DNA of 64,000 bases from Coraliomargarita sinensis (GCF_003185655.1 NZ_QHJQ01000006.1:1-64000); one strand, 5' to 3'. Shown: positions 52,891 to 63,062, counted from the stretch's first letter. Notes: generated by a model not told the origin, from the letters alone. Numbers and translations: made by a program.

Positions 52891-54690
52891 TCAATTGATC
52901 GCCGGTGGAAGATTAAAGGGCACGGACGACTTCACTTCGGCTCCCTCCTCGTTAATCGCATAAACCGTATTGGGCTGCACGAGCAAATCGGTCATACCCG
53001 TGTCTCTTTTCAATTGAAAGCGCACCGGTTCGGGCGTTGCGCCGACCACTTCAAGAGCCTTGCCGGACAGATCGGTGATGACCCGTGCCCCCGCACTGCT
53101 AGTGAAGACAAGCTCCCGGCCCACATAGGCCTTCATCACGCCGCCCTCCTGGCTCAGGCGGAAGCTGCGGTCGCCCCAGCTCTGCTCGTAACTGAAATCG
53201 GCCGCCCCGGGATCGACTGCCGACCACCACACTCTTCCCTCGTCCACCTCAAGGTGGATGCCCTGCATCCGGGAAAGGTATTCGAGTGCGGCCAACATCA
53301 TGGGACCGTAGCCGTCGGGTCGCTGCCCGGAGGGCGCCCCGGTCATGGGATCGAGTTGTTGGGTAAAACGGCAGTTATTTTGAATCAGAACGGGCAGCAG
53401 CTTTTGTCCGAGCAAGGTGACCTCGGCATAATGTCCGTAGTTTTCCAGCGCGTCGATGGCACGCTGATAGGTCAGTCCCTGTGGCTGGCCGCTCCAATTG
53501 TTCCGCTTTCCGTTGTAGAAAAGCGGTTCGTTGATCGCGATCGAAGGCAGCGGGACGGGCGTCCAGAAGGTTGTCGGGTCAAGCATGTGATGTTCGATCC
53601 AGGCATCGGCCATCTCCTGGGTAAAGATCCCATACCACATGCAACGCATGTTGTTGTGAATCAGCTCCGGCAGAACTTCGCCGTCGCGGTCCCGATCGAA
53701 ACAGGCCTTGCGCTCCGGATCCCAGAGATTCTCGACCAGCGACTGGCGCACCTCTTCCGCCTTCTCCGCCCAGTAGGCCTCCTTGCCATTGCCGAGCTCC
53801 TTCGCGACTTTGGCCAGCGTGGCCCGGGCGCTGTAGCTGTAAGCCATAATGTCCATGGACTGGAAAGGCACTTTCACTTGCTCGAGGGTCGGCATCGGCT
53901 CGCGGGGCCCCTTATGCCAATAGCGGCGCAGGTCGTCCGGATTTTCCGGGCGCGGCATGCCTTCGGCTCCCGGCGGCTTGTCGAAGGGCCAGCGATTCGG
54001 AGCCCAGCGGTGTTCCAAGCGGGTGCTGGCATCCTCGCCCGTATCCCAGACCGCCCAGGTTTCCAGCACACCGTCACCGTTGGAGTCACGGGTTTTCCAG
54101 AGATAAGCATCGTAGCCCTCCAGCACGTAATAGAGCTGCTTCAAATAGGCGCGATCTCGCCCGATCCAGTGGTAGATCCGCCAGGCTGGCTCGGGAAAGC
54201 AGAAGCCCTGAAACATTTCAAAATCCGCCAGGATATCGACTTCGGGCATCCAGATATGCGCCTCGGGCGGGTCTTGATCCCAGCCGTTGCGGCGCGCGGT
54301 ATCTCCAGCGATAACCATGCCCGGCAGCCGCCCGTCCTTGCGCTGCGTGAGCATGAATATGAGTTGATTGTTCAGGCCCACCTGCAGGTTGCGCTTGGCA
54401 AACATTTCCCCGCCCATCGGCTGCGTCTCCAGCCAGGCGTTGGGATAGCCGCCCCCCTCAACCAGCACCTGCATCGAATCGGTAAATGCCACCAGATTCT
54501 CCTGCAAGCGTGCCACCGCGGCGTCGTGCAGATGCTGCAACTCGATGTCCTCCGATTGAAACGCGACCCGGGTGAAGGGCCCGGACTTAACGGCCGCCAC
54601 ATCTGTGGCCCAGGCGAGCGGAGCAAAGATACAGCTTAAGGTAAGCCCAAATGGCACCCAGAGAGAATTAGATGAAAGAATACTGCCCAT
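52891..54690 (-). CDS. Secreted six-hairpin glycosidase (GH63/GH37-like)
   Basis: 599 residues from ATG 54690, which gives a good signal peptide (LWVPFGLTLSCIFAPLAWA); the frame is open further to 54783. The body is an (alpha/alpha)6 barrel of the MGH1/GH63 kind: RDSNGDGVLETWAVWDTGED in the substrate region, then WSGQPQGLTYQRAIDALENY. Such enzymes hydrolyse alpha-glucosidic or related linkages. A C-terminal beta domain follows. With the neighbouring GH-D-like enzyme it probably forms a glycan-degradation pair. Confidence 0.78.
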   Translation of the reverse strand: MGSILSSNSLWVPFGLTLSCIFAPLAWATDVAAVKSGPFTRVAFQSEDIELQHLHDAAVARLQENLVAFTDSMQVLVEGGGYPNAWLETQPMGGEMFAKRNLQVGLNNQLIFMLTQRKDGRLPGMVIAGDTARRNGWDQDPPEAHIWMPEVDILADFEMFQGFCFPEPAWRIYHWIGRDRAYLKQLYYVLEGYDAYLWKTRDSNGDGVLETWAVWDTGEDASTRLEHRWAPNRWPFDKPPGAEGMPRPENPDDLRRYWHKGPREPMPTLEQVKVPFQSMDIMAYSYSARATLAKVAKELGNGKEAYWAEKAEEVRQSLVENLWDPERKACFDRDRDGEVLPELIHNNMRCMWYGIFTQEMADAWIEHHMLDPTTFWTPVPLPSIAINEPLFYNGKRNNWSGQPQGLTYQRAIDALENYGHYAEVTLLGQKLLPVLIQNNCRFTQQLDPMTGAPSGQRPDGYGPMMLAALEYLSRMQGIHLEVDEGRVWWSAVDPGAADFSYEQSWGDRSFRLSQEGGVMKAYVGRELVFTSSAGARVITDLSGKALEVVGATPEPVRFQLKRDTGMTDLLVQPNTVYAINEEGAEVKSSVPFNLPPAIN

Positions 54691-54915
54691 GGTAATAAGT
54701 GCGCAGTTCTTTGTACTCCGTTCCTGCCATGACACAATCCTTTTAGTCAGTGCCATCTGTCCTAAAATATAACAGGCTGCCAAGTGAGCTTAATATGAAT
54801 GAGGCAACAGTTGAGTGAAAATATGTTGCCCACTCATAATCTCGCAAGCTTAATGCTAAAAGAGATAAACCCGAAAATTGCCTGCTTCAAGGATCGCCTC
54901 ATCGACCATAACCCC

Positions 54916-55350
54916 ATGAAAACAGTCTTCACATTACTCAGCGTATTCTCATTCGCCCTACTGACCGGATGCCAAAGCATTCCTCAAGCAGACGATGCAA
55001 AAGGAACCAGCACCGGATGGCTGCCGCTGGCACAATTCAATGCCGAACTCGCCCGGTTGGAAAAGAAACAAAACGGAAAGAATTTTTGGGACGAAGGACA
55101 TTGGGTCACCTCGGTGGATGGGCGCTGGAACAATGGCATAGCCGAATACAGAATGAGTTATGCTGAAGTTCCCGAGAATGAAGGCTACTGGTGGTATTGG
55201 TGGTTCAATCAGGAGGAATCCTCATTCGAACAACGCAAGCGCTACTACAGCGATGAGGGGTTCACTATGGTGCACTCGCAGTCCTACCTAAATCCTGAGG
55301 GTGAGAAGCGATACCAAGGCGTTTGGCATAAGATTTATCCGAAGAACTAA
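54916..55350 (+). CDS. Small lipoprotein of unknown function 1
   Basis: 144 residues from ATG 54916, giving a lipoprotein signal with lipobox LLTGC; the upstream open frame to 54799 does not look like a leader. The mature part is rich in Trp and Tyr (EGYWWYWWFNQEE) and has no family I recognise. Divergent from the six-hairpin glycosidase, followed by another small lipoprotein. Confidence 0.7.
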   Translation: MKTVFTLLSVFSFALLTGCQSIPQADDAKGTSTGWLPLAQFNAELARLEKKQNGKNFWDEGHWVTSVDGRWNNGIAEYRMSYAEVPENEGYWWYWWFNQEESSFEQRKRYYSDEGFTMVHSQSYLNPEGEKRYQGVWHKIYPKN

Positions 55351-55438
55351 GACGGAAAACTTTGCTTTATAATCCAAAGAGTTTCGGCTTTCACCCACAA
55401 TAAATCCACCGCCAAAACAGCTCAGGGAGACAAGGCAA

Positions 55439-55783
55439 ATGATCAGAAATATACTAATCCTAGTGTTCGCTACACTCACACTTTCTGCCTGCATGAAAGT
55501 CGACACCGGGAATAAAGATCAGGACGACTCGGAGAACCATACCCTGAATCATGTGGTCGGCTCCTACGTGACGGTGTATCTGAAAAGAAATGATCTGGGC
55601 ATGGCCGGTAATTTACCTATGTCCGCCAATAGCGGCAGTCTGAACGGAGCCAAAACGACACTGCTTGGCAGGCTGGTGGCCGTCCACGACGATGCGATTG
55701 TTTTACGCTTGTCGGAGCCTGAAATGAATTCATGGATCCCACTTCACTCGATTCTGCACGTCATGTACGCGCAGGATAAGTGA
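55439..55783 (+). CDS. Small lipoprotein of unknown function 2
   Basis: A 114-residue protein with signal peptide and lipobox TLSAC (Cys18). The mature part is a small beta-rich domain (GSYVTVYLKRND, then LVAVHDDAIVLRLSE, then IPLHSILHVMY) that resembles an OB or SH3-like barrel of the Sm-like type. Function unknown. It precedes the sulfatase by 123 bases. Confidence 0.68.
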   Translation: MIRNILILVFATLTLSACMKVDTGNKDQDDSENHTLNHVVGSYVTVYLKRNDLGMAGNLPMSANSGSLNGAKTTLLGRLVAVHDDAIVLRLSEPEMNSWIPLHSILHVMYAQDK

Positions 55784-55906
55784 GGAGAAAAACACAAGGC
55801 TGTCCTCAATATGTTGAACATGGGTCTTCAGCTAAGTCAGGGCTGACAAGCGATAACTTTCACTGCGGCATTGCAAAGCCGCAGGTTTGGCGAATCCTGT
55901 GGAATT

Positions 55907-57409
55907 ATGATACAGAGACACCTGATTTGCCTCCTAGTGGCATTGGGCTTTGCCCAGGCAGATGTTAGCCGCCCCAATATACTCCTCGTTTTGATCGACG
56001 ATATGGGGCCCATGGATACCTCAGTTCCCTTTTTGGCCGACAGCGAAGGTCAGCCTGTAAAACATCCGCTGAATCAATTCTACCACACGCCCGAAATGGA
56101 AAAGCTGGCGGCGCAGGGCTTTCGCAGCAGCCGATTCTACGCCAACAGCGTATGCTCCCCCACCCGGGCCTCGATCATGACGGGCCAGTCCTCGGCCCGT
56201 CACCGAACGACCCAGTGGATCCGGCTGACCGGACGCAATGGCGGTTCGCATGATCCGGCGGACTGGAATTGGAGCGGTTTGGGCAAGGATAATGTCACAC
56301 TGGCAAGATTGCTACAGTCAGCTGGCTACCGAACGATTCATTGCGGCAAAGGACACTTTGCTCCCTTCAACCATGAAGGCTCGAATCCGAAGGATATCGG
56401 CTTTGACGTGAATATCGGCGGTGGCTCCATCGGTCGACCATCGAGCTACTACGGTGAGGAAGGCTATGGTCACATTCGAGGCACCAGCAAGATACACGCC
56501 GTGCCCGGCCTTGAAGCCTACCGCGGCACCAAAACCTATTTGACGGAAGCGCTGACGCTTGAACTGAAGAAGGAAATTTCCGCCGCGGTTGAGGCCAAAA
56601 AACCCTTTTTTGCCTACATGTCGCATTACGCGCTGCACTCTCCCTTTCAAGCGGACCCGCGCTTCAAGGACCGGTATGCGGGCATACAGGGACGCAGCAA
56701 GAGAGAGGTAGCCTATGCCACGATGGCCGAGGGAATCGACAAATCTTTGGGCGACTTGATGCGGCACATCGAATCGCTGGGTGTCGCGGAAGATACACTG
56801 GTGGTTTTCCTGGGCGACAACGGCTCGGATGCGCCCATGGGAAACTCGCACGGCCACACTTCTTCCGCGCCACTGCGCGGCAAGAAAGCGACCCACTATG
56901 AAGGCGGCATGCGGGTGCCCTTTATCGCAGCTTGGGCCCAACCGAGTGAGGATGCCCAGATTCAAAAACGCTTTCCCATCACTCAAGGCATTCTTGAGCC
57001 CACCGATATCGGCACCGTCCACGACCTGCTACCGACCCTCCTGAAAGTGACCGGTGTCGAGGCCCCGGAGGAGCACGTTATCGACGGCGCCAGCCTATGG
57101 CCCTGGTTTGCCGGCATAGAAACTGCCCAGCCCCAGCGCTTCCTCATGCATTTCCCTCATTCACACCGCAGCAGCTATTTCACTGTCCTGATTGATGGTC
57201 ACCGCAAGCTGGTTTGGCATCAACTCAATGAAGGCGACGAACGCTTTGAGCTCTTCGATCTCGAGGCGGACCCCTACGAAAAGAAGAATTTGGCAGAAGA
57301 TCGCCCGGCCCTGCTAAAAGAGATGCGCGGGTTAATGGCCGAGGAACTCATGGCGGTCGATGCACAGGCTCCCAAAGGTGTCGACATCCGGACGGCCCTC
57401 ATTCCGTAA
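55907..57409 (+). CDS. Secreted sulfatase (formylglycine type)
   Basis: 500 residues from ATG 55907 (signal HLICLLVALGFAQA); the frame opens at 55871. The metal/sulfate site residues are in NILLVLIDDMG and the formylglycine cysteine is C83 in SVCSPTRASIMTG, the CxPxR signature. CGKGHFAPFNHEG and VVFLGDNGSDAP are further arylsulfatase blocks. It removes sulfate esters from glycans, which fits a marine polysaccharide user. The gene following starts 37 bases past its stop. Confidence 0.92.
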   Translation: MIQRHLICLLVALGFAQADVSRPNILLVLIDDMGPMDTSVPFLADSEGQPVKHPLNQFYHTPEMEKLAAQGFRSSRFYANSVCSPTRASIMTGQSSARHRTTQWIRLTGRNGGSHDPADWNWSGLGKDNVTLARLLQSAGYRTIHCGKGHFAPFNHEGSNPKDIGFDVNIGGGSIGRPSSYYGEEGYGHIRGTSKIHAVPGLEAYRGTKTYLTEALTLELKKEISAAVEAKKPFFAYMSHYALHSPFQADPRFKDRYAGIQGRSKREVAYATMAEGIDKSLGDLMRHIESLGVAEDTLVVFLGDNGSDAPMGNSHGHTSSAPLRGKKATHYEGGMRVPFIAAWAQPSEDAQIQKRFPITQGILEPTDIGTVHDLLPTLLKVTGVEAPEEHVIDGASLWPWFAGIETAQPQRFLMHFPHSHRSSYFTVLIDGHRKLVWHQLNEGDERFELFDLEADPYEKKNLAEDRPALLKEMRGLMAEELMAVDAQAPKGVDIRTALIP

Positions 57410-57446
57410 TCTCTTTTTTACCGGTAAACTCTACCCCTTCGTCATT

Positions 57447-59528
57447 ATGCTGAGACTGCCTTTCGCCATTTTAAGCCTCTGCATCGGCCTGCTTGGAACC
57501 GCAACGGGCGCCCCCAACAAAAAACCCGAGACCGGCGGACTGGATACCGAGCCAGGGCTGGGCCTTCGCATCTATTGGATCGGGGATCACTTTGACGAGC
57601 CAGGCGAACCCGTTGCAATCGACCCCAGTGCTTCGGCCAACGTCGATCTGACCGTCCCCAGTGTTGAGGTCGAGGCAGATACGGTCTTTCAGAATGATCA
57701 GCAGATCATGGAGAGGGACAAGGAGAAGATCCGCAGCCAATACATTGCCGAATGGTCCGGCTGGATTCGCATCCCCATGGAAGGCGCTTACAGCTTTGCG
57801 CTGAACACAACTGCACCCACACGCTTCATGATCGGCGGGGAACGCGTGGGCAGCGACACGAAGATAATCCCCCGGGGCTGGCATACGTTTGAACTGATTC
57901 AGATCGTAAAAAATAAAGCGGACAAACCGATCCGCCTGGCGTGGAAGACCCCCCGTCGCCCCCGCCAGCCCGCAGCTGTGCCCACCGGAAACCTACTGGC
58001 TCCGAAATATTACTTCCGCCCGACTCAGAGCGGCCAAAAAGCCCTGTCCGGAAAAAAGACGCGGCCCGGCTTGGGCAAGAAACTTGACGCGGTCCACCCC
58101 GGCTACCGCGCGACCAATATCCGCCCAGGTAATCTGGAAATGCCGGTGGGCGGGCTCGGCATGTTATCGGACGGCCGCCTCGCGGTGGCTCGCTTCGATG
58201 CACAAACACTTAAAGGCCCCCACCCGACGAAAAAGCCGAACGGCGAGCTCTGGCTGATCTCGAATCCCGGAAGCGACGATCCGTCAGAGATCACTGGTGA
58301 AAAAATCGCCGATGAGCTCTTCGAGCCGTCCGGGCTGAAGGTCTTGGATGACGCAATCTACGTCAGTCAACGCAACGAGTTAAGCTGCTACTCTTATGAC
58401 CCTATGATCGATCAGTGGCAGAAAACGGTGGTGGCCAAGGGTTGGACGACAAACGACTTCCACCAGATTTCCGCCGGTCTCCCCTGGACTCCCGGACCGA
58501 CACCGGGCCACCCCGGCTATCTCTACATGTCGCGTGGTTCCGGCCTGGGCTTGTGGCAGAACCCGCCCAACCACGGCGCCGTCTGGAAAATCGACCTGAG
58601 CCAAGCGGTGGGCGAAAACATCGAAGTGCTCGCCGGCGGACTGCGGACGCCCAATGGCTTGGGACTGAACGCGGAGGGCGAATGCTTCGTCATCGACAAT
58701 CAGGGCAATTGGACTCCGGCCAATGAAATCAACCATGTGCAGAAAGGCCGCTTCTTCGGGTTCTATCAACCCAACCGACCACCCAAAGCACACCCTTCGC
58801 CATTTCAGCCAAAAGAACATGGGAGTAAAGCAGGCGTGACCGAAGCCGCCATCAAGCTCCCTCAGGATGAGATTGCCAATTCGCCCACCCAACTCCTGCT
58901 CTTTCCCGATGGCCACCAATTCGAGGGCCAGTTCGCCGTGGGCGATATGCGCTACGGCGGTATCAACCGGGCCTACCTGGAAAAAGTCAATGGGGTCTAC
59001 CAGGGCTGTATCATGCGCTTCACCCAGGGCCTCGCGGCCGGCCCCAACCGAATCCTCTTTGGCCCCGACGGCTCGCTCTACGTCGGAGGCATCGGCGGCC
59101 GCCATGCCCGTACCTGGTATTGGAAAGATCCCAAGAAAAATAACCAACCGATCTACCAGGGGCTGGAACGCCTGACGCCAACGGGAGAGACCGCCTTTGA
59201 AATCCACCACATGTCCGCCACCCCGGACGGCTTTGTCATTCATTTCACCGAAGCGGTGCCGAAAGAAACACTCGAGAACCCGGCGGCCTACGCCCTCGAA
59301 CAGTGGACCTACCGGGCCACCCGTCACTATGGCGGGCCTAAGATCGACCAGGAAGAACTCTCCGTCACCCGGGCGATTGCCTCCGAAGATGGTCGCTCCG
59401 TCCGGCTCACCGTTCCCGGACGCAAACAGGGTTATGTTATCCACCTACGCACCGATCCAATCGCCTCCTCCGGTCGTGCCATCTGGTCCGGGGATGTCTG
59501 GTACACGCTCAACGAGATTCCGGAATAA
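57447..59528 (+). CDS. Secreted PA14-domain protein with beta-propeller (sorbosone dehydrogenase-like)
   Basis: 693 residues from ATG 57447, with a signal peptide (FAILSLCIGLLGTATGA). Residues ~30-190 form a PA14 carbohydrate-binding domain (AEWSGWIRIPMEGAYSFALN, TRFMIGGERVG). The rest is a six-bladed propeller as in glucose/sorbosone dehydrogenase-like proteins of Planctomycetes and Verrucomicrobia (GLGLNAEGECFVIDNQG, LFGPDGSLYVGGIGG). No haem-binding CxxCH was seen. Probably acts on or binds extracellular glycans with the sulfatase. Confidence 0.82.
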   Translation: MLRLPFAILSLCIGLLGTATGAPNKKPETGGLDTEPGLGLRIYWIGDHFDEPGEPVAIDPSASANVDLTVPSVEVEADTVFQNDQQIMERDKEKIRSQYIAEWSGWIRIPMEGAYSFALNTTAPTRFMIGGERVGSDTKIIPRGWHTFELIQIVKNKADKPIRLAWKTPRRPRQPAAVPTGNLLAPKYYFRPTQSGQKALSGKKTRPGLGKKLDAVHPGYRATNIRPGNLEMPVGGLGMLSDGRLAVARFDAQTLKGPHPTKKPNGELWLISNPGSDDPSEITGEKIADELFEPSGLKVLDDAIYVSQRNELSCYSYDPMIDQWQKTVVAKGWTTNDFHQISAGLPWTPGPTPGHPGYLYMSRGSGLGLWQNPPNHGAVWKIDLSQAVGENIEVLAGGLRTPNGLGLNAEGECFVIDNQGNWTPANEINHVQKGRFFGFYQPNRPPKAHPSPFQPKEHGSKAGVTEAAIKLPQDEIANSPTQLLLFPDGHQFEGQFAVGDMRYGGINRAYLEKVNGVYQGCIMRFTQGLAAGPNRILFGPDGSLYVGGIGGRHARTWYWKDPKKNNQPIYQGLERLTPTGETAFEIHHMSATPDGFVIHFTEAVPKETLENPAAYALEQWTYRATRHYGGPKIDQEELSVTRAIASEDGRSVRLTVPGRKQGYVIHLRTDPIASSGRAIWSGDVWYTLNEIPE

Positions 59529-59539
59529 AAAACGTCGGT

Positions 59540-59563
59540 GGCCTCGCTGATAACAGCGGGGTC
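59540..59563. repeat. Palindromic repeat B, copy 1
   Basis: GGCCTCGCTG-ATAA-CAGCGGGGTC, a 10-bp stem with two G-U pairs, followed by GATGCCTTGCGAACC. A second copy with the same tail lies at 59634-59657, its stem changed on both sides. Between the PA14 gene and converging uvrA. Confidence 0.7.
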
Positions 59564-59633
59564 GATGCCTTGCGAACCCCTGCCTCGTGTCTAGCTATCC
59601 CCAAAACTGTGTTTTGAGGCTACAATTTAACGT

Positions 59634-59657
59634 GGCCCCGCTGGTGCAAGCGGGGCC
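59634..59657. repeat. Palindromic repeat B, copy 2
   Basis: GGCCCCGCT-GGTGCA-AGCGGGGCC, a perfect 9-bp stem followed by CGGTGCCTTGAGAACC, which matches the tail of copy 1. There is no T-tract on either strand. The small hairpin CAAAAC-TGT-GTTTTG (59602-59616) lies between the copies. Confidence 0.7.
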
Positions 59658-59697
59658 CGGTGCCTTGAGAACCAACCAACAAGTTACAACCTATTCC

Positions 59698-62541
59698 TCA
59701 CAACACCTGCTGCGTCGGCGTCTCGTTACCCACTAGGAATCCGGCCGCTTCCCCGCAGTAAAGTAACTCCCCGCCAGCCTCGCCGCCTTCAGGCCCAAGC
59801 TCGACGATCCAGTCGGCCATGCGGATGACATCCGTGTCGTGCTCGATGATCAGGATCGTGTTACCTGCGTCGCGGAGCTTGAAGAGCAGATCCATCAGGC
59901 GCTGGATATCGATCCAGTGGAGCCCCGTGGTCGGCTCGTCGAGAATGTAGAGAGTCTGTCCCTGCTGGCGCTTACTGAGTTCAAGCGAGAGCTTGATCCG
60001 CTGGGCCTCGCCACCGGAGAGTGTCGTGGCCGGTTGTCCCAGCTTGATATAGCCAAGCCCGACATCATTCAGGGTATGCAGCTTCTCCGCGATGCGCGGC
60101 TGTTTGCCAAAGACCTCCAGCGCTTCGGCCACACTCATGTCGAGCACGTCGGCGATGCTGTAACCTTTGAAGCGTACGTCGAGCGTCTCGCGGTTGTAAC
60201 GTTTCCCGTGACAGCTCGGGCACTCGCTGTAGACGTCGGCCATGAACTGCATGTCGAGTTTGATCACCCCGTCGCCCTTGCAGCGTTCACAACGTCCGCC
60301 GCTGACATTGAAGCTGAAGCGGCTGCGCTTGTAACCCCGGATTTTGGCCAGGGAGCACTTGGTAAAGAGATCGCGCAGCTGATCGAACAACTTGGTAAAG
60401 GTAGCCGGATTCGAGCGCGGGCTGCGCCCGATGGGGGACTGGTCCACCTGAACCACCGAGATAAAATTATCCAGACCCTCGATCTTCCTGTGCTTGCCCG
60501 GAATACTTTTAGCCCGGTTGAGTTTGAAGGCGGCGGCCTTGGCCAGAATATCGTTGATCAAGGTGCTCTTCCCGGAGCCCGACATCCCGCAGACGACGGA
60601 CAGAAGACCGACCGGGAAGTCGACATCCACGTTTTTCAAATTGTGTTCCGTTGCCCCGAGTATCCTCAGGCGGTCGATACCGGGCCTCAGAGTGTCGGCG
60701 TACTTTTCGACGGCGAGGGCACCACTGAGGAAGCGCCCCGATCGGCTGGTCTCGGAGTCATACGAAGCCTCGGGCCTGCCCTCGAAGATAAGTTGCCCGC
60801 CTTCGGTCCCCGCGCCGGGGCCAAGCTCGATGATATGGTCGGCCGCGCGCATGGTCTCGGCGTCGTGCTCCACCACCACGACCGAGTTTCCTCGGTCACG
60901 CAGGCCTTCGAGCGTCTTGATCAGGCGCCGGTTATCAAGCGGGTGCAAGCCAATGCTGGGCTCATCGAGCAGGTAAACCACCCCGATCAATGACATACCC
61001 AATTGCGTGGCCAGACGAACCCGCTGGGCTTCACCGCCACTGAGCGAGGTATAGCTCCGGTTCAGGGTCAGGTAGCTCAGCCCGACTTCGTTGAGAAAGT
61101 GCAGGCGTGAATCCAATCCGTTGATCGCATCCGCGACCGTGTCATAAGCCTCACTCTGCTTCAGCTTATCAATGAAGGCCTCCGCTTCCTGCAGGGACAT
61201 GTTGAGAAAATCCGTGACCGCATTCCCTTCGATCCGCACGCTCAAACTTGAAGGTTGGAGCCGCTTGCCGCCGCAAGTGGCGCAACGGCTACTGGTTTGA
61301 TAGGCCATGAGCCGGGCGCGCAGCCCGTCACTTGTGGTGTTGCGCCGTGTGGCCTCCAGATCCGCCAGCACCCCGTCAAATGTCATCGACTCTGGCTTGG
61401 TGTTGCCGCCCTTCAGCTTGAAGCTGAAAAGCCGGTCGCCCGTGCCATGGAGAATCTGGTCCCGAACCTCGGCGTCGAGTTCGTCCCAGGGCACGGTGGG
61501 GTCAAAGGGCAGTTGTTCCGCGAGTTGCTTGAGAATCGCGTTGCGCTTGATGATCATCTGCTTGGACCCGAGCCGCCAGGGTTTGATCGCCCCGTTCTTG
61601 ACCGACTTGGAGCCGTCCGGCACCAGCAGCTCCGGCTGGAATTGCAGGGTCTCCCCCAGCCCGCCACATTCCGGGCAGGCCCCCTCGGCATGATTCCATG
61701 AAAAATGACGCGGCGTTATCGGCTCGTAGATTTTGCCGCAGTTCACGCAGGACAAACGGTTGCTCAGGGAAAGTTCGCGCCATTCTCCGGATTCACGATC
61801 TTCGATCAAAATCACGGCACGGTCATCCCCTTCACTGAAGGCCAAATCCAGAGAGTCGGCCAAACGACTGCGCTGGTCTTCTCTCAGTACGATACGATCG
61901 ACCACGATCTCGACCGCGATCTCTTTCGCCTTGGAATCGATCAGGTCGCGCTCATCAAGTCGTCGAACTTCCCCGTTGAGACGGACACGCTGGAAGCCGC
62001 GTTGCTGCAACCGCGGGAGCTCCTCGCGCAGGATGGCCGGCTTCGCCCGCATCCAGGGGGCCAGGATCATCATGCGGCTGCCCTCCGGTTCGGCAAAGAC
62101 CCGGGCCAGGCAATCGTCCATCGAGCGTCGCTCGATCCGGCCACCGTCGTCCGGACAATAGGCCGTCCCGCAGACCGCCCAGAGCACGCGGGCATAATCT
62201 GCGATCTCCGTGACCGTCGCCACCGTGCTGCGGGGATTGGCGCCCCCGCCGGACCGTTGCTCCAGGGCGATTACCGGAGACAGCCCCTGGATAAAATCCA
62301 CGTCCGGCCGCGGGATCTGCTCCAGAACCGTCCGCGCCTTTGTCGAAAGACTGTCGATGTACTTCCGGTAGCCCTCAGCGTAAATCGTATCGAAGGCCAA
62401 TGAAGACTTCCCTGAACCACTCATCCCGGTGACGACCACGAGTTGATTACGCGGGATTTCCAGGTTAATGTCTTTGAGGTTATGTTCCCGCGCGCCCTTG
62501 ACAGTTATGGACTCGGCATGCGGCATACTTGAACAACTCAT
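59698..62541 (-). CDS. uvrA: UvrA-like excinuclease ATPase (divergent)
   Basis: About 947 residues from ATG 62541 (62526 or 62586 also possible). Two ABC halves: Walker [15 protein letters not shown] near the N-terminus and [15 protein letters not shown] in the second half; signatures [12 protein letters not shown] and [12 protein letters not shown]; zinc modules CVNCG...CPECGG and CERCKGDG...CPSCHGK. It recognises damaged DNA in nucleotide excision repair. Two places differ from classical Uvr[15 protein letters not shown] replaces the usual STYARQFL segment, and the UvrB-binding region lacks the KGEH motif. It may be a paralogue. No uvrB is nearby. Confidence 0.9.
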   Translation of the reverse strand: MSCSSMPHAESITVKGAREHNLKDINLEIPRNQLVVVTGMSGSGKSSLAFDTIYAEGYRKYIDSLSTKARTVLEQIPRPDVDFIQGLSPVIALEQRSGGGANPRSTVATVTEIADYARVLWAVCGTAYCPDDGGRIERRSMDDCLARVFAEPEGSRMMILAPWMRAKPAILREELPRLQQRGFQRVRLNGEVRRLDERDLIDSKAKEIAVEIVVDRIVLREDQRSRLADSLDLAFSEGDDRAVILIEDRESGEWRELSLSNRLSCVNCGKIYEPITPRHFSWNHAEGACPECGGLGETLQFQPELLVPDGSKSVKNGAIKPWRLGSKQMIIKRNAILKQLAEQLPFDPTVPWDELDAEVRDQILHGTGDRLFSFKLKGGNTKPESMTFDGVLADLEATRRNTTSDGLRARLMAYQTSSRCATCGGKRLQPSSLSVRIEGNAVTDFLNMSLQEAEAFIDKLKQSEAYDTVADAINGLDSRLHFLNEVGLSYLTLNRSYTSLSGGEAQRVRLATQLGMSLIGVVYLLDEPSIGLHPLDNRRLIKTLEGLRDRGNSVVVVEHDAETMRAADHIIELGPGAGTEGGQLIFEGRPEASYDSETSRSGRFLSGALAVEKYADTLRPGIDRLRILGATEHNLKNVDVDFPVGLLSVVCGMSGSGKSTLINDILAKAAAFKLNRAKSIPGKHRKIEGLDNFISVVQVDQSPIGRSPRSNPATFTKLFDQLRDLFTKCSLAKIRGYKRSRFSFNVSGGRCERCKGDGVIKLDMQFMADVYSECPSCHGKRYNRETLDVRFKGYSIADVLDMSVAEALEVFGKQPRIAEKLHTLNDVGLGYIKLGQPATTLSGGEAQRIKLSLELSKRQQGQTLYILDEPTTGLHWIDIQRLMDLLFKLRDAGNTILIIEHDTDVIRMADWIVELGPEGGEAGGELLYCGEAAGFLVGNETPTQQVL

Positions 62542-62665
62542 TTGCTTGGAAGCGGCGCTTATATAGAAGTGTTCAACTTTAAGCAAGCGCCTGAATACTA
62601 AAGTTTATAAAAGGGCTGAAATACGTTGTCAGATCAGTGCAACAAGCTACCATTATTTACAAGTT

Positions 62666-62953
62666 ATGAGTAAAGAAAGATTGCCCGTTCTCTATATCAA
62701 ATCCGGATGCCCCTGGTGTCGGGAAGCACTCTCATTTTTTAACAGCAATGGAGTCGATCTAGACGTGCGCGATGTCACGGAGAATGCCAAAGACATGGAT
62801 GCAATGGTATCGATCAGCGGCCAAACCAAAACACCGACTTTTGAGTACGACGATTTTGTCGTGGCTGACTTCTCCGTAGACGAATTTTTGGCTGAACTGA
62901 ATGAGTTCCCGGAAGTACGTCAGAAGCTGGGTATCAGCGATGACGAAAATTAG
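62666..62953 (+). CDS. Glutaredoxin-family protein
   Basis: A 95-residue protein: strand VLYIKSGCPWCREA with the active site C15-P-W-C18, then the TPTFEYDD segment with cis-Pro that binds glutathione, and an extended helical tail. Reduces disulfides or glutathionylated proteins in the cytoplasm. Divergent from uvrA; no thiol-biosynthesis genes are adjacent. Confidence 0.9.
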   Translation: MSKERLPVLYIKSGCPWCREALSFFNSNGVDLDVRDVTENAKDMDAMVSISGQTKTPTFEYDDFVVADFSVDEFLAELNEFPEVRQKLGISDDEN

Positions 62954-62981
62954 AAGCCGTGGACACAGTCATAAGGCGATT

Positions 62982-63062
62982 AGAAGGTAGCGCAGGTGCG
63001 TCCCCGCACCGCACAAACCTTCGATAGGCCCCGCCAGTTTCGATGCGGTGCGTCCCAATAAA
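62982..63062. repeat. Intergenic palindromic stretch after the glutaredoxin gene
   Basis: Contains the hairpin GGTGCG-TCCC-CGCACC (63004-63021, approximate) and a segment ccttcgataggccccgccagt that matches ggttcgaagcgccccgccagt after hemL (about 32501-32521). A shared block in two unrelated gaps indicates a dispersed intergenic repeat. No gene here. Confidence 0.55.

Noticed and set aside
53014..54639. 541-residue plus-strand open frame
   Set aside because: Antisense to the six-hairpin glycosidase; no motifs, no signal peptide, composition rich in His/Arg/Gly as expected of a shadow frame.
59839..60993. 384-residue plus-strand open frame
   Set aside because: Antisense to uvrA; no recognisable domain.
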